Shown piece after piece: positions 46,856 to 58,946 of a stretch of 64,000 nucleotides of DNA. Below the pieces are notes generated by a model, which searched no databases, had not been told where the DNA came from, and saw only the letters and a list, made by a program, of their open reading frames with translations. The translations under genes and the position numbers were made by a program. Each line of letters starts with the position of its first letter. Position 1 is the first letter of the stretch. The stretch comes from Paracentrotus lividus. Taxonomy: Eukaryota > Echinodermata > Echinoidea > Camarodonta > Echinidae. The stretch lies in the NCBI GenBank assembly GCA_940671915.1, contig CALNVZ010003426.1, positions 43,842,164-43,906,163 of the forward strand, given 5' to 3'.

Positions 46856-48728
46856 ACGTGATTATAATCAGGCAAAGACAATTCGTAAACGGTCGGTTCG
46901 AGAGATACATATTGATTGAATAGCGATTATTGACTAATCGCGTGACACCTGAAGTCACCTGACAAGCCTGTGGAGGTCACTTTAGATCCTAATTTACACT
47001 CAAAGTAAGATCTCGTTATCGATGGAATGGCCACATTGGTAGGGATATCAGGCCTTTATTGTGCAATTTAATTATTGAGTAAGAAATATTTCAGGGTCCG
47101 CGGAGCCTAGGGTTGAGGAGGGCCCACCCCCTTTTAAAAATAGTTCGCAGCCCCTTTATGTTTCTGTATTATAAATAATAATTAAAAAAATCTATACTCA
47201 TTAACTATAATTACCAAATTTCTATAGTGGACTGCTGTCGTTGTCGTTATTGATGTTGTTTGTTTGTTTGTTTTTTTTTTTCGTTTTTTTTTTTTTTTTT
47301 TAGATACAAGCGAAACAATAACCTAATCCTTCCAGAGGTCTATTTAATTAAAATCGCCCCTGCATCTAGAACATGTTATAGCCTACGAGGTATTTTTCAA
47401 ATTCACAGCGATATGCATGTACTATAGATAGAAAAGTACAGTGGCAAGACATTGTACTTTCATCCTCTATCATCTTAAGATCATATTCTGTCAATCATTA
47501 AGTCATCTAACTATCTATTTTTTGTGTCATTTTAAAAGAAAATATTTATTTATAGGATTCGGGAGTTCAAGGAGAATTCTTGATTTTGAGAACTTTGTTT
47601 TGGGGAAATCGAAAGTATTTTGGATGGTTCGTGACTATGTTAAAACTCACATCTTGCTATGAATTATATTATTTCTTTGAATGAAAGATGCTTCACGAAC
47701 GTATCAAAAATATTTCTGACAATTGTCAAGGAAATATAAGAAAACTTTATCTCAGCGTTGCCATCCAATATTCCTGAATTCATAGGATTGTGCCAACTTG
47801 ATGGCAGTTAATTAAAGAAAAAATAGCAAACAAAGTTTACAGCAATTCGTATGAGAATACTGAGAATCATTATTTTATGAGAACGATCGTACAACTTTTT
47901 TTTTTCAGCATCGTGATTACTATTGCTTTTAGGCAAGATTGGTATTCAATAGTAAAAATATGCTTGCAAAACACATTAACTCGGGATAATCTCATAGATT
48001 CCGGTCAGCTATATGCATGCAATGACTTGAGATCATTAAAATCTCTAAAACGATATAGATTAACGCACGTTACCAGCAGATCTCAATTTATTTAGGACAA
48101 AAAGTTTCTGGTGAAATAAAAAGCAAACACAATTAACTAATAAGGACTAAAAATCTTCTAGTGTCCTTTTTACCATTTTACCCTGTGAATACCATATATT
48201 TTTGTACTTTTTACTTCTCCTTGATCCCACCTACTTAAATTGGCGTTGGGTTTCTTTTCACGAGGCGGAAACGGAAATCAAATGTAGCAGCAAGAAATAA
48301 GATACCCTCAGATATAGGTTCTGTAGGAGGCTAGATTTCTAAAATAGATTATAATTTTTGTCTTCTTACCACCAAAAGAAGGTTGCCTTAACTCTTTAGA
48401 GAACTGGGTTGGTGTTTTTTCTCCCCCCCCCCCCCTTCCCCTCTCTTAGGCCTATTTTTAATCGTCTTCTTGACTATACTAGTATAGACTTCAGCTCCTT
48501 GACATTTTTTTTCTTCAATAATTGCCCTCTTTTCGTAGGCCTACTTCTGTTTTCTTTCTTTCTTTCCTTTTTTTTCAATTTCCTTTTTGTTATCGTTAGC
48601 TTTGTCAAGAAATCAACATTAGAAACTATGAGGAGGAAAACAAATGTTTCTTTACTAATCATTATAGACTTCAGCTCCTTCAAAAATATTTGTTTTTAGT
48701 CAACCCCTTATATCTCTCTCACAGAAAA

Positions 48729-48794
48729 TACACACACACACGCACACAACACACATACACACACACACACGCGCGCGCGCGCACACACACACAC
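48729..48794. repeat. (CA)n(CG)n(CA)n, Z-DNA-prone (left arm)
   Basis: Alternating purine-pyrimidine tract: CA repeats, then about seven CG units, then CA repeats. Such tracts readily adopt Z-DNA under supercoiling. Mirrored at about 50697-50762. Confidence 0.93.
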
Positions 48795-49740
48795 TAAACT
48801 CACTACTCACTCACTGACTCTCTCCTCTATCTTGCTCACCTCTAATATGTACTTTTCAAATGTTTTACACTGTCAGTCAACATTCCTTTATTCACAATCC
48901 AAAACAATTTTTCGCTTCCGCTTCTTAACCCTATGAAAAATGAAAAGAAACTTTTTAAACCCCACACAACGGCTTGCGGGGAGAAAAAGGCATTCTTGTG
49001 CGCGCGTTTCTTGAGCAAATAAACGATAAAGTAGACTTATTCTTCCCAAGTTAAATCCATATCGCGATTATCATCCCAGGCGATGTTTTCTTTATCAACT
49101 TTGACAATTCAATTAACTTTCATCAAAAAGTAGAGAGATGACAATACGGCGACACATATTTCCTCAAACCCTTCCGCCCACCTTAGACGGAGATCAGACG
49201 GGTTTGTCGAGGAAGCAAAAGGACAAGGATGAAATATTTTCTTGGTCTGATTCTGAATTGCAAACCAATGCCTTAGATGTGGTTCACCCATAATGCGTCT
49301 GAATCCCTTTGAAAATAAATGCTAAGGCGAGATATTTCTGGGAGGGTATTCTGTCGAGATGACAAGGGCTTTTAGAGATGATCTGTTTGCGAGATATCTT
49401 CCAATATTGAGAGATCTAAGTCTCACTCATATTACTAGGACGACAAACAACCATAGTACATTCCCAGTTTGTCTTTTCCATCCCTTTATGACATCACAAT
49501 GTAGCTACCCCCCCCCTCCGGCTCAAACTATTCCGCTAACATGTGGCGCCGTTACCCTTTCTCAGGTACTGAAATTGATGGTGACGCACTTGTACAAAGC
49601 GCCCATGATGGATGCAATCTTCACTGAACTTGCAGTGTGGCATACAGTGGCAGGCTAGCAAAACTTCCTACATAATAACACAAGTAATAACTAGAGACTA
49701 ATACTCCTGAATACCCTTGCAAAAATAAAGAGGGGGGGGG

Positions 49741-49765
49741 NNNNNNNNNNNNNNNNNNNNNNNNN
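49741..49765. other. Assembly gap, 25 N, at the centre of the inverted duplication
   Basis: Placeholder gap identical in length to 7884-7908. The flanks are reverse complements of each other almost from the gap edge: left ...CAAAAATAAAGA plus G run, right TCTTTATTTTTG. Confidence 0.99.
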
Positions 49766-50696
49766 TCTTTATTTTTGCAAGGGTATTCAGGAGTATTAGT
49801 CTCTAGTTATTACTTGTGTTATTATGTAGGAAGTTTTGCTAGCCTGCCACTGTATGCCACACTGCAAGTTCAGTGAAGATTGCATCCATCATGGGCGCTT
49901 TGTACAAGTGCGTCACCATCAATTTCAGTACCTGAGAAAGGGTAACGGCGCCACATGTTAGCGGAATAGTTTGAGCCGGAGGGGGGGTAGCTACATTGTG
50001 ATGTCATAAAGGGATGGAAAGACAAACTGGGAATGTACTATGGTTGTTTGTCGTCCTAGTAATATGAGTGAGACTTAGATCTCTCAATATTGGAAGATAT
50101 CTCGCAAACAGATCATCTCTAAAAGCCCTTGTCATCTCGACAGAATACCCTCCAGAAATATCTCGCCTTAGCATTTATTTTCAAGGGATTCAGACGCATT
50201 ATGGGTGAACCACATCTAAGGCATTGGTTTGCAATTCAGAATCAGACCAAGAAAATATTTCATCCTTGTCCTTTTGCTTCCTCGACAAACCCGTCTGATC
50301 TCCGTCTAAGGTGGGCGGAAGGGTTTGAGGAAATATGTGTCGCCGTATTGTCATCTCTCTACTTTTTGATGAAAGTTAATTGAATTGTCAAAGTTGATAA
50401 AGAAAAACATCGCCTGGGATGATAATCGCGATATGGATTTAACTTGGGAAGAATAAGTCTACTTTATCGTTTATTTGCTCAAGAAACGCGCGCACAAGAA
50501 TGCCTTTTTCTCCCGCAAGCCGTGTGTGGGGTTTAAAAAGTTTCTTTTCATTTTTCATAGGGTTAAGAAGCGGAAGCGAAAAATTGTTTTGGATTGTGAA
50601 TAAAGGAATGTTGACTGACAGTGTACAACATTTGAAAAGTACATATTAGAGGTGAGCAAGATAGAGGGAGAGAGTCAGTGAGTGAGTAGTGAGTTT

Positions 50697-50762
50697 ATGT
50701 GTGTGTGTGCGCGCGCGCGCGTGTGTGTGTGTGTATGTGTGTGTGTGCGTGTGTGTGTGTAT
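50697..50762. repeat. (GT)n(GC)n(GT)n, Z-DNA-prone (right arm)
   Basis: Mirror of 48729-48794, with a different number of CA/GT units. That is useful as an allelic marker. Confidence 0.93.
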
Positions 50763-52624
50763 TTCTGTGAGAGAGATATAAGGGGTTGACTAAAAACAAA
50801 TATTTTTGAAGGAGCTGAAGTCTATAATGATATAGTAAAGAACATTTGTTTTCCTCCTCATAGTTTCTAATGTTGATTTCTTGACAAAGCTAACGATAAC
50901 AAAAAGGAAATTGAAAAAAAAGGAAAAGAAGAAAGAAAACAGAAGTAGGCCTACGAAAAGAGGGCAATTATTGAAGAAAAAAAATGTCAAGGAGCTGAAG
51001 TCTATACTAGTATAGTCAAGAAGACGATTAAAATAGGCCTAAGAGAGGGGAAGGGGGGGGGGGGAAAACACCAACCCAGTTCTCTAAAGAGTTAGGCAAC
51101 CTTCTTTTGGTGGTAAGAAGACAAAATTTATATCTATTTTAGAAATCTAGCCTCCTACAGAACCTATATCTGAGGGTATCTTATTTCTTGCTGCTACATT
51201 TGATTTCCGTTTCCGCCTCGTGAAAAGAAACCCAACGCCAATTTAAGTAGGTGGGATCAAGGAGAAGTAAAAAGTACAAAAATATATGGTATTCACAGGG
51301 TAAAATGGTAAAAAGGACACTAGAAGATTTTTAGTCCTTATTAGTTAATTGTGTTTGCTTTTTATTTCACCAGAAACTTTTTGTCCTAAATAAATTGAGA
51401 TCTGCTGGTAACGTGCGTTAATCTATATCGTTTTAGAGATTTTAATGATCTCAAGTCATTGCATGCATATAGCTGACCGGAATCTATGAGATTATCCCGA
51501 GTTAATGTGTTTTGCAAGCATATTTTTACTATTGAATACCAATCTTGCCTAAAAGCAATAGTAATCACGATGCTGAAAAAAAAGTTGTACGATCGTTCTC
51601 ATAAAATAATGATCTCAGTATTCTCATACGAATTGCTGTAAACTTTGTTTGCTATTTTTTCTTTAATTAACTGCCATCAAGTTGGCACAATCCTATGAAT
51701 TCAGGAATATTGGATGGCAACGCTGAGATAAATTTTCTTATATTTCCTTGACAATTGTCAGAAATATTTTTTGATACGTTCGTGAGCATCTTTCATTCAA
51801 AGAAATAATTAATTCATAGCAAGATGTGAGTTTTAACATAGTCACGAACCATCCAAATACTTTCGATTTCCCCAAAACAAAGTTCTCAAAATCAAGAATT
51901 CTCCTTGAACTCCCGAATCCTATAAATAAATATTTCTTTAAAATGACACAAAAAATAGATAGTTAGATGACTTAATGATTGACAGAATATGATCTTAAGA
52001 TGATAGAGGATGAAAGTACAATGTCTTGCCACTGTACTTTTCTATCTATAGTACATGCATATCGCTGTGAATTTGAAAAATACCTCGTAGGCTATAACAT
52101 GTTCTAGATGCAGGGGCGATTTTAATTAAATAGACCTCTGGAAGGATTAGGTTATTGTTTCGCTTGTATCTAAAAAAAAAAAAAAAAAACGAAAAAAAAA
52201 AACAAACAACAAACAACATCAATAACGACAACGACAGCAGTCCACTATAGAAATTTGGTAATTATAGTTAATGAGTATAGATTTTTTTAATTATTATTTA
52301 TAATACAGAAAATAAAGGGGCTGCGAACTATTTTTAAAAGGGGGTGGGCCCTCCTCAACCCTAGGCCTCGCGGACCCTGAAATATTTCTTACTCAATAAT
52401 TAAATTGCACAATAAAGGCCTGATATCCCTACCAATGTGGCCATTCCATCGATAACGAGATCTTACTTTGAGTGTAAATTAGGATCTAAAGTGACCTCCA
52501 CAGGCTTGTCAGGTGACTTCAGGTGTCACGCGATTAGTCAATAATCGCTATTCAATCAATATGTATCTCTCGAACCGACCGTTTACGAATTGTCTTTGCC
52601 TGATTATAATCACGTTTCATATTA

Positions 52625-53020
52625 ATCTAATTTCTACCTCATACCAAACCTTTAGCCTTTGAAACTACACATGGTCTTGAACTTGAACTTGAACTTAAAT
52701 ACAGTTAATGAAATTTAAAACGCTCTTAACATTTCAACGTGTGAACACATCTCAATGCGACCGAGAATGGGCCGTCGGAGCCCGCGAAATATCGCCCACA
52801 TTTTGCAGCTTAAAGTGAGAGATTCGTATTAATATAATTTCTATCTCATACCGAACTTTCTAGCGATTAAACTATGTATGGACAGCATACAGTGAATTAA
52901 ATCTAAAACGTTCTGAACATTTTGTCGTGTAAACGCGTCCCCATTCACCCGAGTATTGGCCGTCGATCTCGCGGGATATCGCCCACATTTCTTGCAGATT
53001 AAAGTGAGAGATTCGTAGAT
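52625..53020 (-). repeat. 191-bp tandem duplication, 2 units (right arm)
   Basis: Mirror of 46450-46855, including the (CTTGAA)n insertion near 52676-52695. A few bases near GTCGATCTCGCGG differ from the left arm's GATCCGACGG. Confidence 0.9.
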
Positions 53021-53107
53021 ACTGGTTAACGCCATGGTCAAGGTTACATGCTAAAAGAGCAGTAGTTTATTGTCAATCCTACCGATGATATCTTACTCTA
53101 TTTGACG

Positions 53108-53347
53108 AGCTAACATGCAAAGGGACTAAATCCACTTTTATAACTTCAGAGGAAATGGCATTTGTTTACCTGATTTTGTACACACGTCTATGGACAAGGG
53201 AAATTACAAAATGCATTTTCGTACAGTTGCAATCAACAATTAAGATTAAAATCCTTTTGATCAAAGACGGGTACGTACCTAAACAATGGCCTGATATCAA
53301 AACTAAATTTTCATCAAACGTGGATTTAGTCCCTTTTGCTTGCAAGC
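53108..53347 (+). mobile_element. ~240-bp inverted-repeat MITE, copy 2 right arm
   Basis: Mirror of 46119-46355. Left terminus GCAAAGGGACTAAATCCACT, right terminus GTGGATTTAGTCCCTTTTGC. Confidence 0.78.
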
Positions 53348-54069
53348 TCTTCATTTGTTAAAAACGTTGTTTTCGCTCATTTTATCCCATATTTATGTCA
53401 TTTCAACCGGGATATAGGTCACACAGAAGAGAGATGTTCCAATTTTTTTCTGTCATGTTGACACGGGAATTATTGAAATTTGATAACATCAGGGCAAACC
53501 TGATGATACCAACTAATTGGAAATACTATTATAACAAGGAGTAACGTTTAAGCTACAAACTCTGTGCAGACTGAAGTTTCTTTCACTTTTAAATGTGTTT
53601 TATACAAACATATATTGCTTTTCGTCCGCCCATTTAAATATATTTAATTTCATATGAATCAGTACAGGCCCATATTCTAAATCGGCCTTGCCCCCAATGG
53701 ATCCGCGCTTGTATTGGGTATTTCCACCTGCCCATTCAGTATCAAGCATAAATAAAACCGTCGTTTATTTTTGAACTGCAGCCGTCTTGCCACTTACGCT
53801 TTGTTTCAGACAAAAACCAAAAAAGGTTAAACATTTGAATTATAGATATAATAAAACCAGCTCAGACCAACCAAAGAAACCCAGACATATTAATGACTGG
53901 GGAAAATGCTGCCAGATATTGCAAGAGATAAATACCAATTGGGACGTTAACATTCTTGTTAAGAGGAAAACAATAGACTAGAATACCATCGCATTTTATT
54001 GTAGGTGTAGAAACCCCATTGGAACCACTGATTTGAATCTTTATTTGTGTGGATTATTAAAAGCTCTGG

Positions 54070-54099
<30 letters not shown>
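54070..54099. repeat. Poly-A run (right arm)
   Basis: Mirror of the poly-T at 45360-45391. Confidence 0.93.
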
Positions 54100-54101
<2 letters not shown>

Positions 54102-54589
54102 AAAGGAAACATATTCCCTTATATTGTTTTGCATTATCCTTGTCAATACGACTCAGTGGACAATATGTGTGGGAATCCATTTTTTTCCATCGATCTTTTG
54201 ATATAGGTTTTACCGGTCAATTAAAAAAAAACCTGCACTCAAATTTGTTTTTGAGCACTCGAAATAAGAAACTCGGCAACCAAATTGCAAATCGCGCCAA
54301 GCAATTTGACATTATGAACAATCGTATTCGTTAATTGTCACTGAAATTCGTCGATTCGTACCACTTCATTATTGACTGAACACATTTTGAACTTCACGTT
54401 CATGTAACTGATGAACGAAATTGATTACGTAAGAAACAGTTTTGATCATTCAAATACGAAATCGATTGCAGTCTGTGTTAAATTGAATAAATGATAGCCC
54501 CGTTATCAAAGAACTGTGTTTCTATTGTCTATGTAATTTTTACTTCAAGATTCCTGACTTTCAGATTAAAGAGAAGCAGATGAAATACG

Positions 54590-54905
54590 ATACATTGTCA
54601 CTTGGTCTGAACCAATATTGACTAATGCCCGTTTAGTCTCACACAAGGTCCAATTTTTGCTAGTCTACAACCAATTCGTTTAATTACCATTCGATCTAAT
54701 TGCCACTTCGCCTATTACCCATTTGTATAATGACCATTTCGTCTAATGTCAACTTATAGTCTAACACCAGTTATTCAATTACCTGTAAAAGTGGTAAAAA
54801 CCATATTAATTTGATAATTAGACGGAAAAAAAAATAATCAATATGGTTATGAGACGAGTTGACAGTTAGATCAAGTGGTCACTAGACTATGTCAGAAATA
54901 ACCAA
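54590..54905. repeat. Degenerate ~18-bp repeat tract (right arm)
   Basis: Mirror of 44560-44870, reading as CCATTTCGTCTAAT, CCACTTCGCCTATT and CCATTCGATCTAAT words. Confidence 0.7.
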
Positions 54906-55356
54906 GCGATTTTTAGACCAACTGGAAATTAAGCCAAATTGTTAGTAAATGAAATGGGTTTAGAATATATATTGGACATTGCTGCTTGGAGTAAGAAGAG
55001 ATTCTTTTCCTCCATGATTGCTGTTAGACAAAGTTGGGAAATGATATATACCGCAGAAATAGCGATTTTGTGCTCTTACAAAGTGGACATAAACTCATAA
55101 TATTAACATGAAAGATGGCCGTCATTATGATAATGTTCTCTTAAGAAAACAAACGATTAAGAGACTTGTAGCAGGAATGTGGGTATGTTTCATCTCAAGT
55201 CTACTAATGATGACATTATAAGCATCACATGGAGGGCTATTAAAAAGCGTTCAAAACTAATGTCACTCCATGGTTTTCAAAGCCTGTTTTGGGAACTCAT
55301 GACGATACTTAAGTGGTACTTTGAGAGGACGAAAACAAAAAAAAAGAGAGGAAAAA

Positions 55357-55398
55357 TGTACTTTAGGAATCCATTGCGTTGGTTTTCCTAAAGTACAC
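55357..55398. repeat. 13-bp hairpin (right arm)
   Basis: Mirror of 44050-44090. The inner loop differs by one base or so. Confidence 0.75.
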
Positions 55399-55552
55399 CC
55401 TTTTCCCTTTTTTTTTTCTTTGCAACGGTTCATGAAGTAGCTTAAAAACCACATACACTAAACTGGCTGAAATGCTGCGAGGACAATAGAAGACATATTG
55501 GCCAATGAATAAAAAGTTGCAGGTTAATATGAATACTTTCTTTTGGTGTTAA

Positions 55553-56142
55553 TATTATCTCGAGCTCGGACTTCTTTGTCCGTGTCATTACCTTGTAGGT
55601 TGCCTGAAACCAACCAAGGTAGACGATATCTACATCCTGAGTGGCATCGCCCCTCCTCACATCAGGAGGCATGTTTTCCCAAAAAGACAACTTAAGCAAG
55701 AAAATGACCCACTCCACAGTCTCTTCAACGCCATGCCTGCAATTAAGCGCTTAAGATCAAGGCATAGTTTCCTTCATTCTATCGTTCCCTTGAACCAAAG
55801 CCCCCACAACCGTAGGCTAGACCTTTGGTCAACCCGCCTTGCGTCTGCACCACACAGTGTCAAAACCAGTCCAAAAGAGTCCCTCCAACCAGGATTCCGT
55901 GAACCTTGGCCTTTCTGGCTGTGTTTAAACCGCTTGCGAGCTGGAGTTGGCCGTTGCAAGGCTCTAATGGTCAAATGGGGCATCAACACTGAAGGTCAGC
56001 CAGTTTGCGAATGCGAAGAGGAGGAGACCATGAGTCACCTCTACAATGCCCTCTTCTGCCTTCACCCTGTTCCCCAGCTGATCTTACTACCCTTTCGCCT
56101 AACGGGACCGCCTGCGTTCAGTATCTAATGGGCAGAGTCTGA
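55553..56142 (+). pseudogene. LINE reverse transcriptase C-terminal fragment (right arm)
   Basis: The frame is open from 55553 to TAA at 56126-56128, with an internal ATG at 55733. It carries LVGCLKPT (from 55592), LSGIAPPHIRR, SLQPGF, FWLCLNRLRAGVGRCKALMV and, continuing in frame unlike the left arm, CECEEEETMSHL. One missing C after MSHL then shifts the frame, and the expected Cys/Pro-rich end lies in the next frame to TGA at 56140-56142. Near 55675-55692 two indels relative to the left arm add to three bases and so cancel. A LINE 3' end is a sure identification by motif order; the clade is not assigned. No upstream reverse transcriptase or endonuclease is present. Confidence 0.75.
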
Positions 56143-56288
56143 ATCATATTCTAATTCACAAATAAACAAATATTGAGAGAAAGGACTCGATAAGAGAAGA
56201 GATTACGAAGTGTTGCCAACTGTCCTCACCCTCTCTTTATCAATCGGTTTTTATTTTCTATCTTCAAAAGTAGATGTATATTATAAAG

Positions 56289-56530
56289 GGCTTGCAAGCA
56301 AAAGGGACTAAATCCACTTTTGATGAGAATTGAGTTATTGATATCAGGCCATTGTTCAGGTATATACGTACCGTTTTTGAGCAATAGGAATTTCTTAATT
56401 GTTGATTGCTACTGTAAGAAAATGCATTTTTGTAATTTCCCTTTTTCATAGACGTGTGTACAAAATCGAGTAACAAATGTCATTCCATCTGAAGTTATAA
56501 AAGTGGATTTAATTCCTTTTAATGGCAAGC
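56289..56530 (-). mobile_element. ~240-bp inverted-repeat MITE, copy 1 right arm
   Basis: Mirror of 42908-43149. It lies about 150 bases beyond the LINE stop, so it may be inserted in or next to the LINE 3' untranslated region. Confidence 0.78.
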
Positions 56531-57869
56531 TCTTCATAGTATGTGATGATGCAATTCAAAATCGATGATCAATGAAAAGCCCTCTGTTGGTCACCTTGCG
56601 CCAGGAAGGCAGCCGTTCTGCCAAAACTTCTAAATCATTAGTTCACAGTCAAATAGACAGAGCTTCAATTTTTTAGCCTTGTTTAGATCAGCTCAGCTTT
56701 TTCCTACTCAGGTCATATTTATTACAACTGTTTGATATTCTTTTGTAACATAGCAAATTTTATTTAGCCTTTTGGGACGACGGGCCAACATTTGTGCACT
56801 GATCGTAAATATAATTTGGGCTTTGTTTGATATTATAGGCCATGAAAGTTTTCGATGGATATCAATTCGAAATGCAATTGATCAATCAGTAGCAATTTGA
56901 TCCATCGTTCAAAACATTTTATATCGGGGTTGACTTTTGATCGATTAGCCACAAATCTTGACACTTTAAAAAACCGAAATTGGAAAAAAAAAGGGTCCGT
57001 TTCGGTTATGGTTTATTTTCGTCATAAAAAAAAAACAGGACTACCTTCACACTATCGTTTAATATTGACGGAAACGACTATGAAATACGGTTTTAATGCA
57101 ACATGTTTGTTCAATGAATACGCGATGAGTAATACACACATCCTCATTGCAATCACACGCGATGCATTAACCAGGTAATAGCCAAGCCCAATGGATGCAT
57201 TTAATCAAAGCAAAATGAAAAACCTTCCCAATCAGATTTCTCCATAAGATCTAAAAAGAAGCCAATACAGAGGTCTCTGAATTAACGCTAATGCTGATTT
57301 GTAATCAATTGGACTAATGTAATTCGTCCGCTATACTTTGACTAATATAGTATAGAGTTAGTCGGCGCGCAGGAAGTTTGTTGGTTCGGCCTTCTAGGCG
57401 GGAGTACCCGGGAGAAATCAAACTAAACCTGCACTGATCAGAAATCGCTACGAGTTAGCATTTAATGGAGACAACAGGTGTGGGTGTGTGTGTTGTACAG
57501 GAACGACCTGCAGCTACAGAGGTCTACCTCTCTTTTTAAAATCTACATTATCATTTCAATATACAGATTAGATAAATACCGCGATATTCACATATTCGTA
57601 ATACCACGTATGATATTCATTTGCTTTCTTCGCCACCCTATACACAGAATTCGCGTTGTGAATTCGCGTTGTTCAGTTCGCGCACAAAATACGCGAAATT
57701 TTCACTCACCCGGCTGCACTACGCCCGCGGATCTAAGTATACGCACAAAGATGCTTTGCGATCATCGAGCGCGAAAATCGAATCGTGAGTAAATTTCATG
57801 TTTTCACAATGCTCCTGAATATTTTCTGTATAAAATTGACCTGAAAATAATTGGCTACCTTCTGTTTTA

Positions 57870-58215
57870 TCCCTATAGACCTTGTGTATGTCTCTCATTC
57901 GTTATATTTTTCGCTTACAATTATACCGTACTGCACTACCCCCTCCCGATTCGAATTCTTTATCCAGCCTTTTTATTACCCTTCCTAGTTTTCTACCATA
58001 TCTTAACCTAAACAGCTCCTCCCCCACATTTTGAGACCTTGTGCTTCATGAGTGTCTTTCCCTTCCTATTTTCTTCGTTTACAATTTTACCGTACTGCGC
58101 TACCCCCTCCCCGATTCGAATTTTTTTATCCAGTCTTTTCATTATCCCTTCCCAGTTTCCCCATCCAAGCCTAAGCAGCTCCCCGTCTTTCAGGGCGGAA
58201 CCAAGTGATATGCTC
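57870..58215 (-). repeat. ~162-bp tandem duplication, 2 units (right arm)
   Basis: Mirror of 41241-41565. Both units show CCCCTCCC or CCCCTCCCC before GATTCGAAT, with run-length differences between arms. Confidence 0.85.
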
Positions 58216-58887
58216 CTACGGGAAACGTATATTTACATTCACGTTGCCGGTGAGATTCCAGAGAATGAATAGTGACACGGGCGGAAGTTATTGAATTAGT
58301 TCGAACTAATATTGCACTTTCACAAGTGCGATAACAGTCTTGTGAATAACCTTCTTCATCGAAATCCCCTCTTTCTTCTGCCCAATTCGGCGCTCTTTTA
58401 TATTATCACAGTGCAGATATAGAAATCCAAATTGCAAGATTAAGTCGCTAATTTCAGAAATGTGGCGACATGATCAGATGTAAGCCTTGATTTGTAGTCG
58501 AACTTTCATCAAGACGAGAGGCGGAGTGCGTGATGCTGGCGATGAGAAGAAAGTGGGGATCAACATTTTTTAGGGGTATCCTTATTTTGATTTTTGTTTG
58601 TTCCATCTTGTAGGAATGGTTATTTTAATTCATATTCCGCTTTCATCAACCTCTTACAAAAAGCAATAAAGACGTTATGAAAGGACAAAGGTTCTGTTAA
58701 ATTCCTCTGAATGACGATTTACGATTTATCAGGCATGTATCTTTTAATTCCTTAATTCAACAATAAATAACAGCGCAACAACCAAAAAATGGACTATACA
58801 TAAGAAAACCAGATATTCGAAGGACCTTCAGTTTGAAGTCCTATCCAGTGGACTTGTTAATGAGGACAGGTCATATAAAGCATTCAA

Positions 58888-58946
58888 TTTGGGTTTGAAC
58901 CCAATAACCAATCACTGCGCTCTACAGACAGAGCCGTCACACCTCC
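58888..58946 (-). repeat. tRNA-derived SINE head (right arm)
   Basis: Mirror of 40470-40530: GGGTTTGAACCC (B box complement) then GCGCTCTACAGACAGAGCC (A box/D-arm complement). Confidence 0.5.

Larger units (their letters stand above)
37017..49740 (+). repeat. Left arm of ~12.6 kb inverted duplication
   Basis: The reverse complement of this arm is found in the same order from 49766 to 62340, with microsatellites, LINE remnant, SINE, short elements and homopolymers all mirrored. The arm ends in CTTTATTTTTGC-complement sequence plus a terminal G run that is not mirrored. Differences are frequent small indels, many in homopolymers. No gene other than the LINE fragment is recognised in the arm. 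Confidence 0.95.

Noticed and set aside
55179-55391. Open frame upstream of the LINE fragment, considered as part of the same polyprotein
   Set aside because: It starts at GTG, does not show reverse transcriptase motifs, and is separated from the LINE frame by a hairpin and stops.
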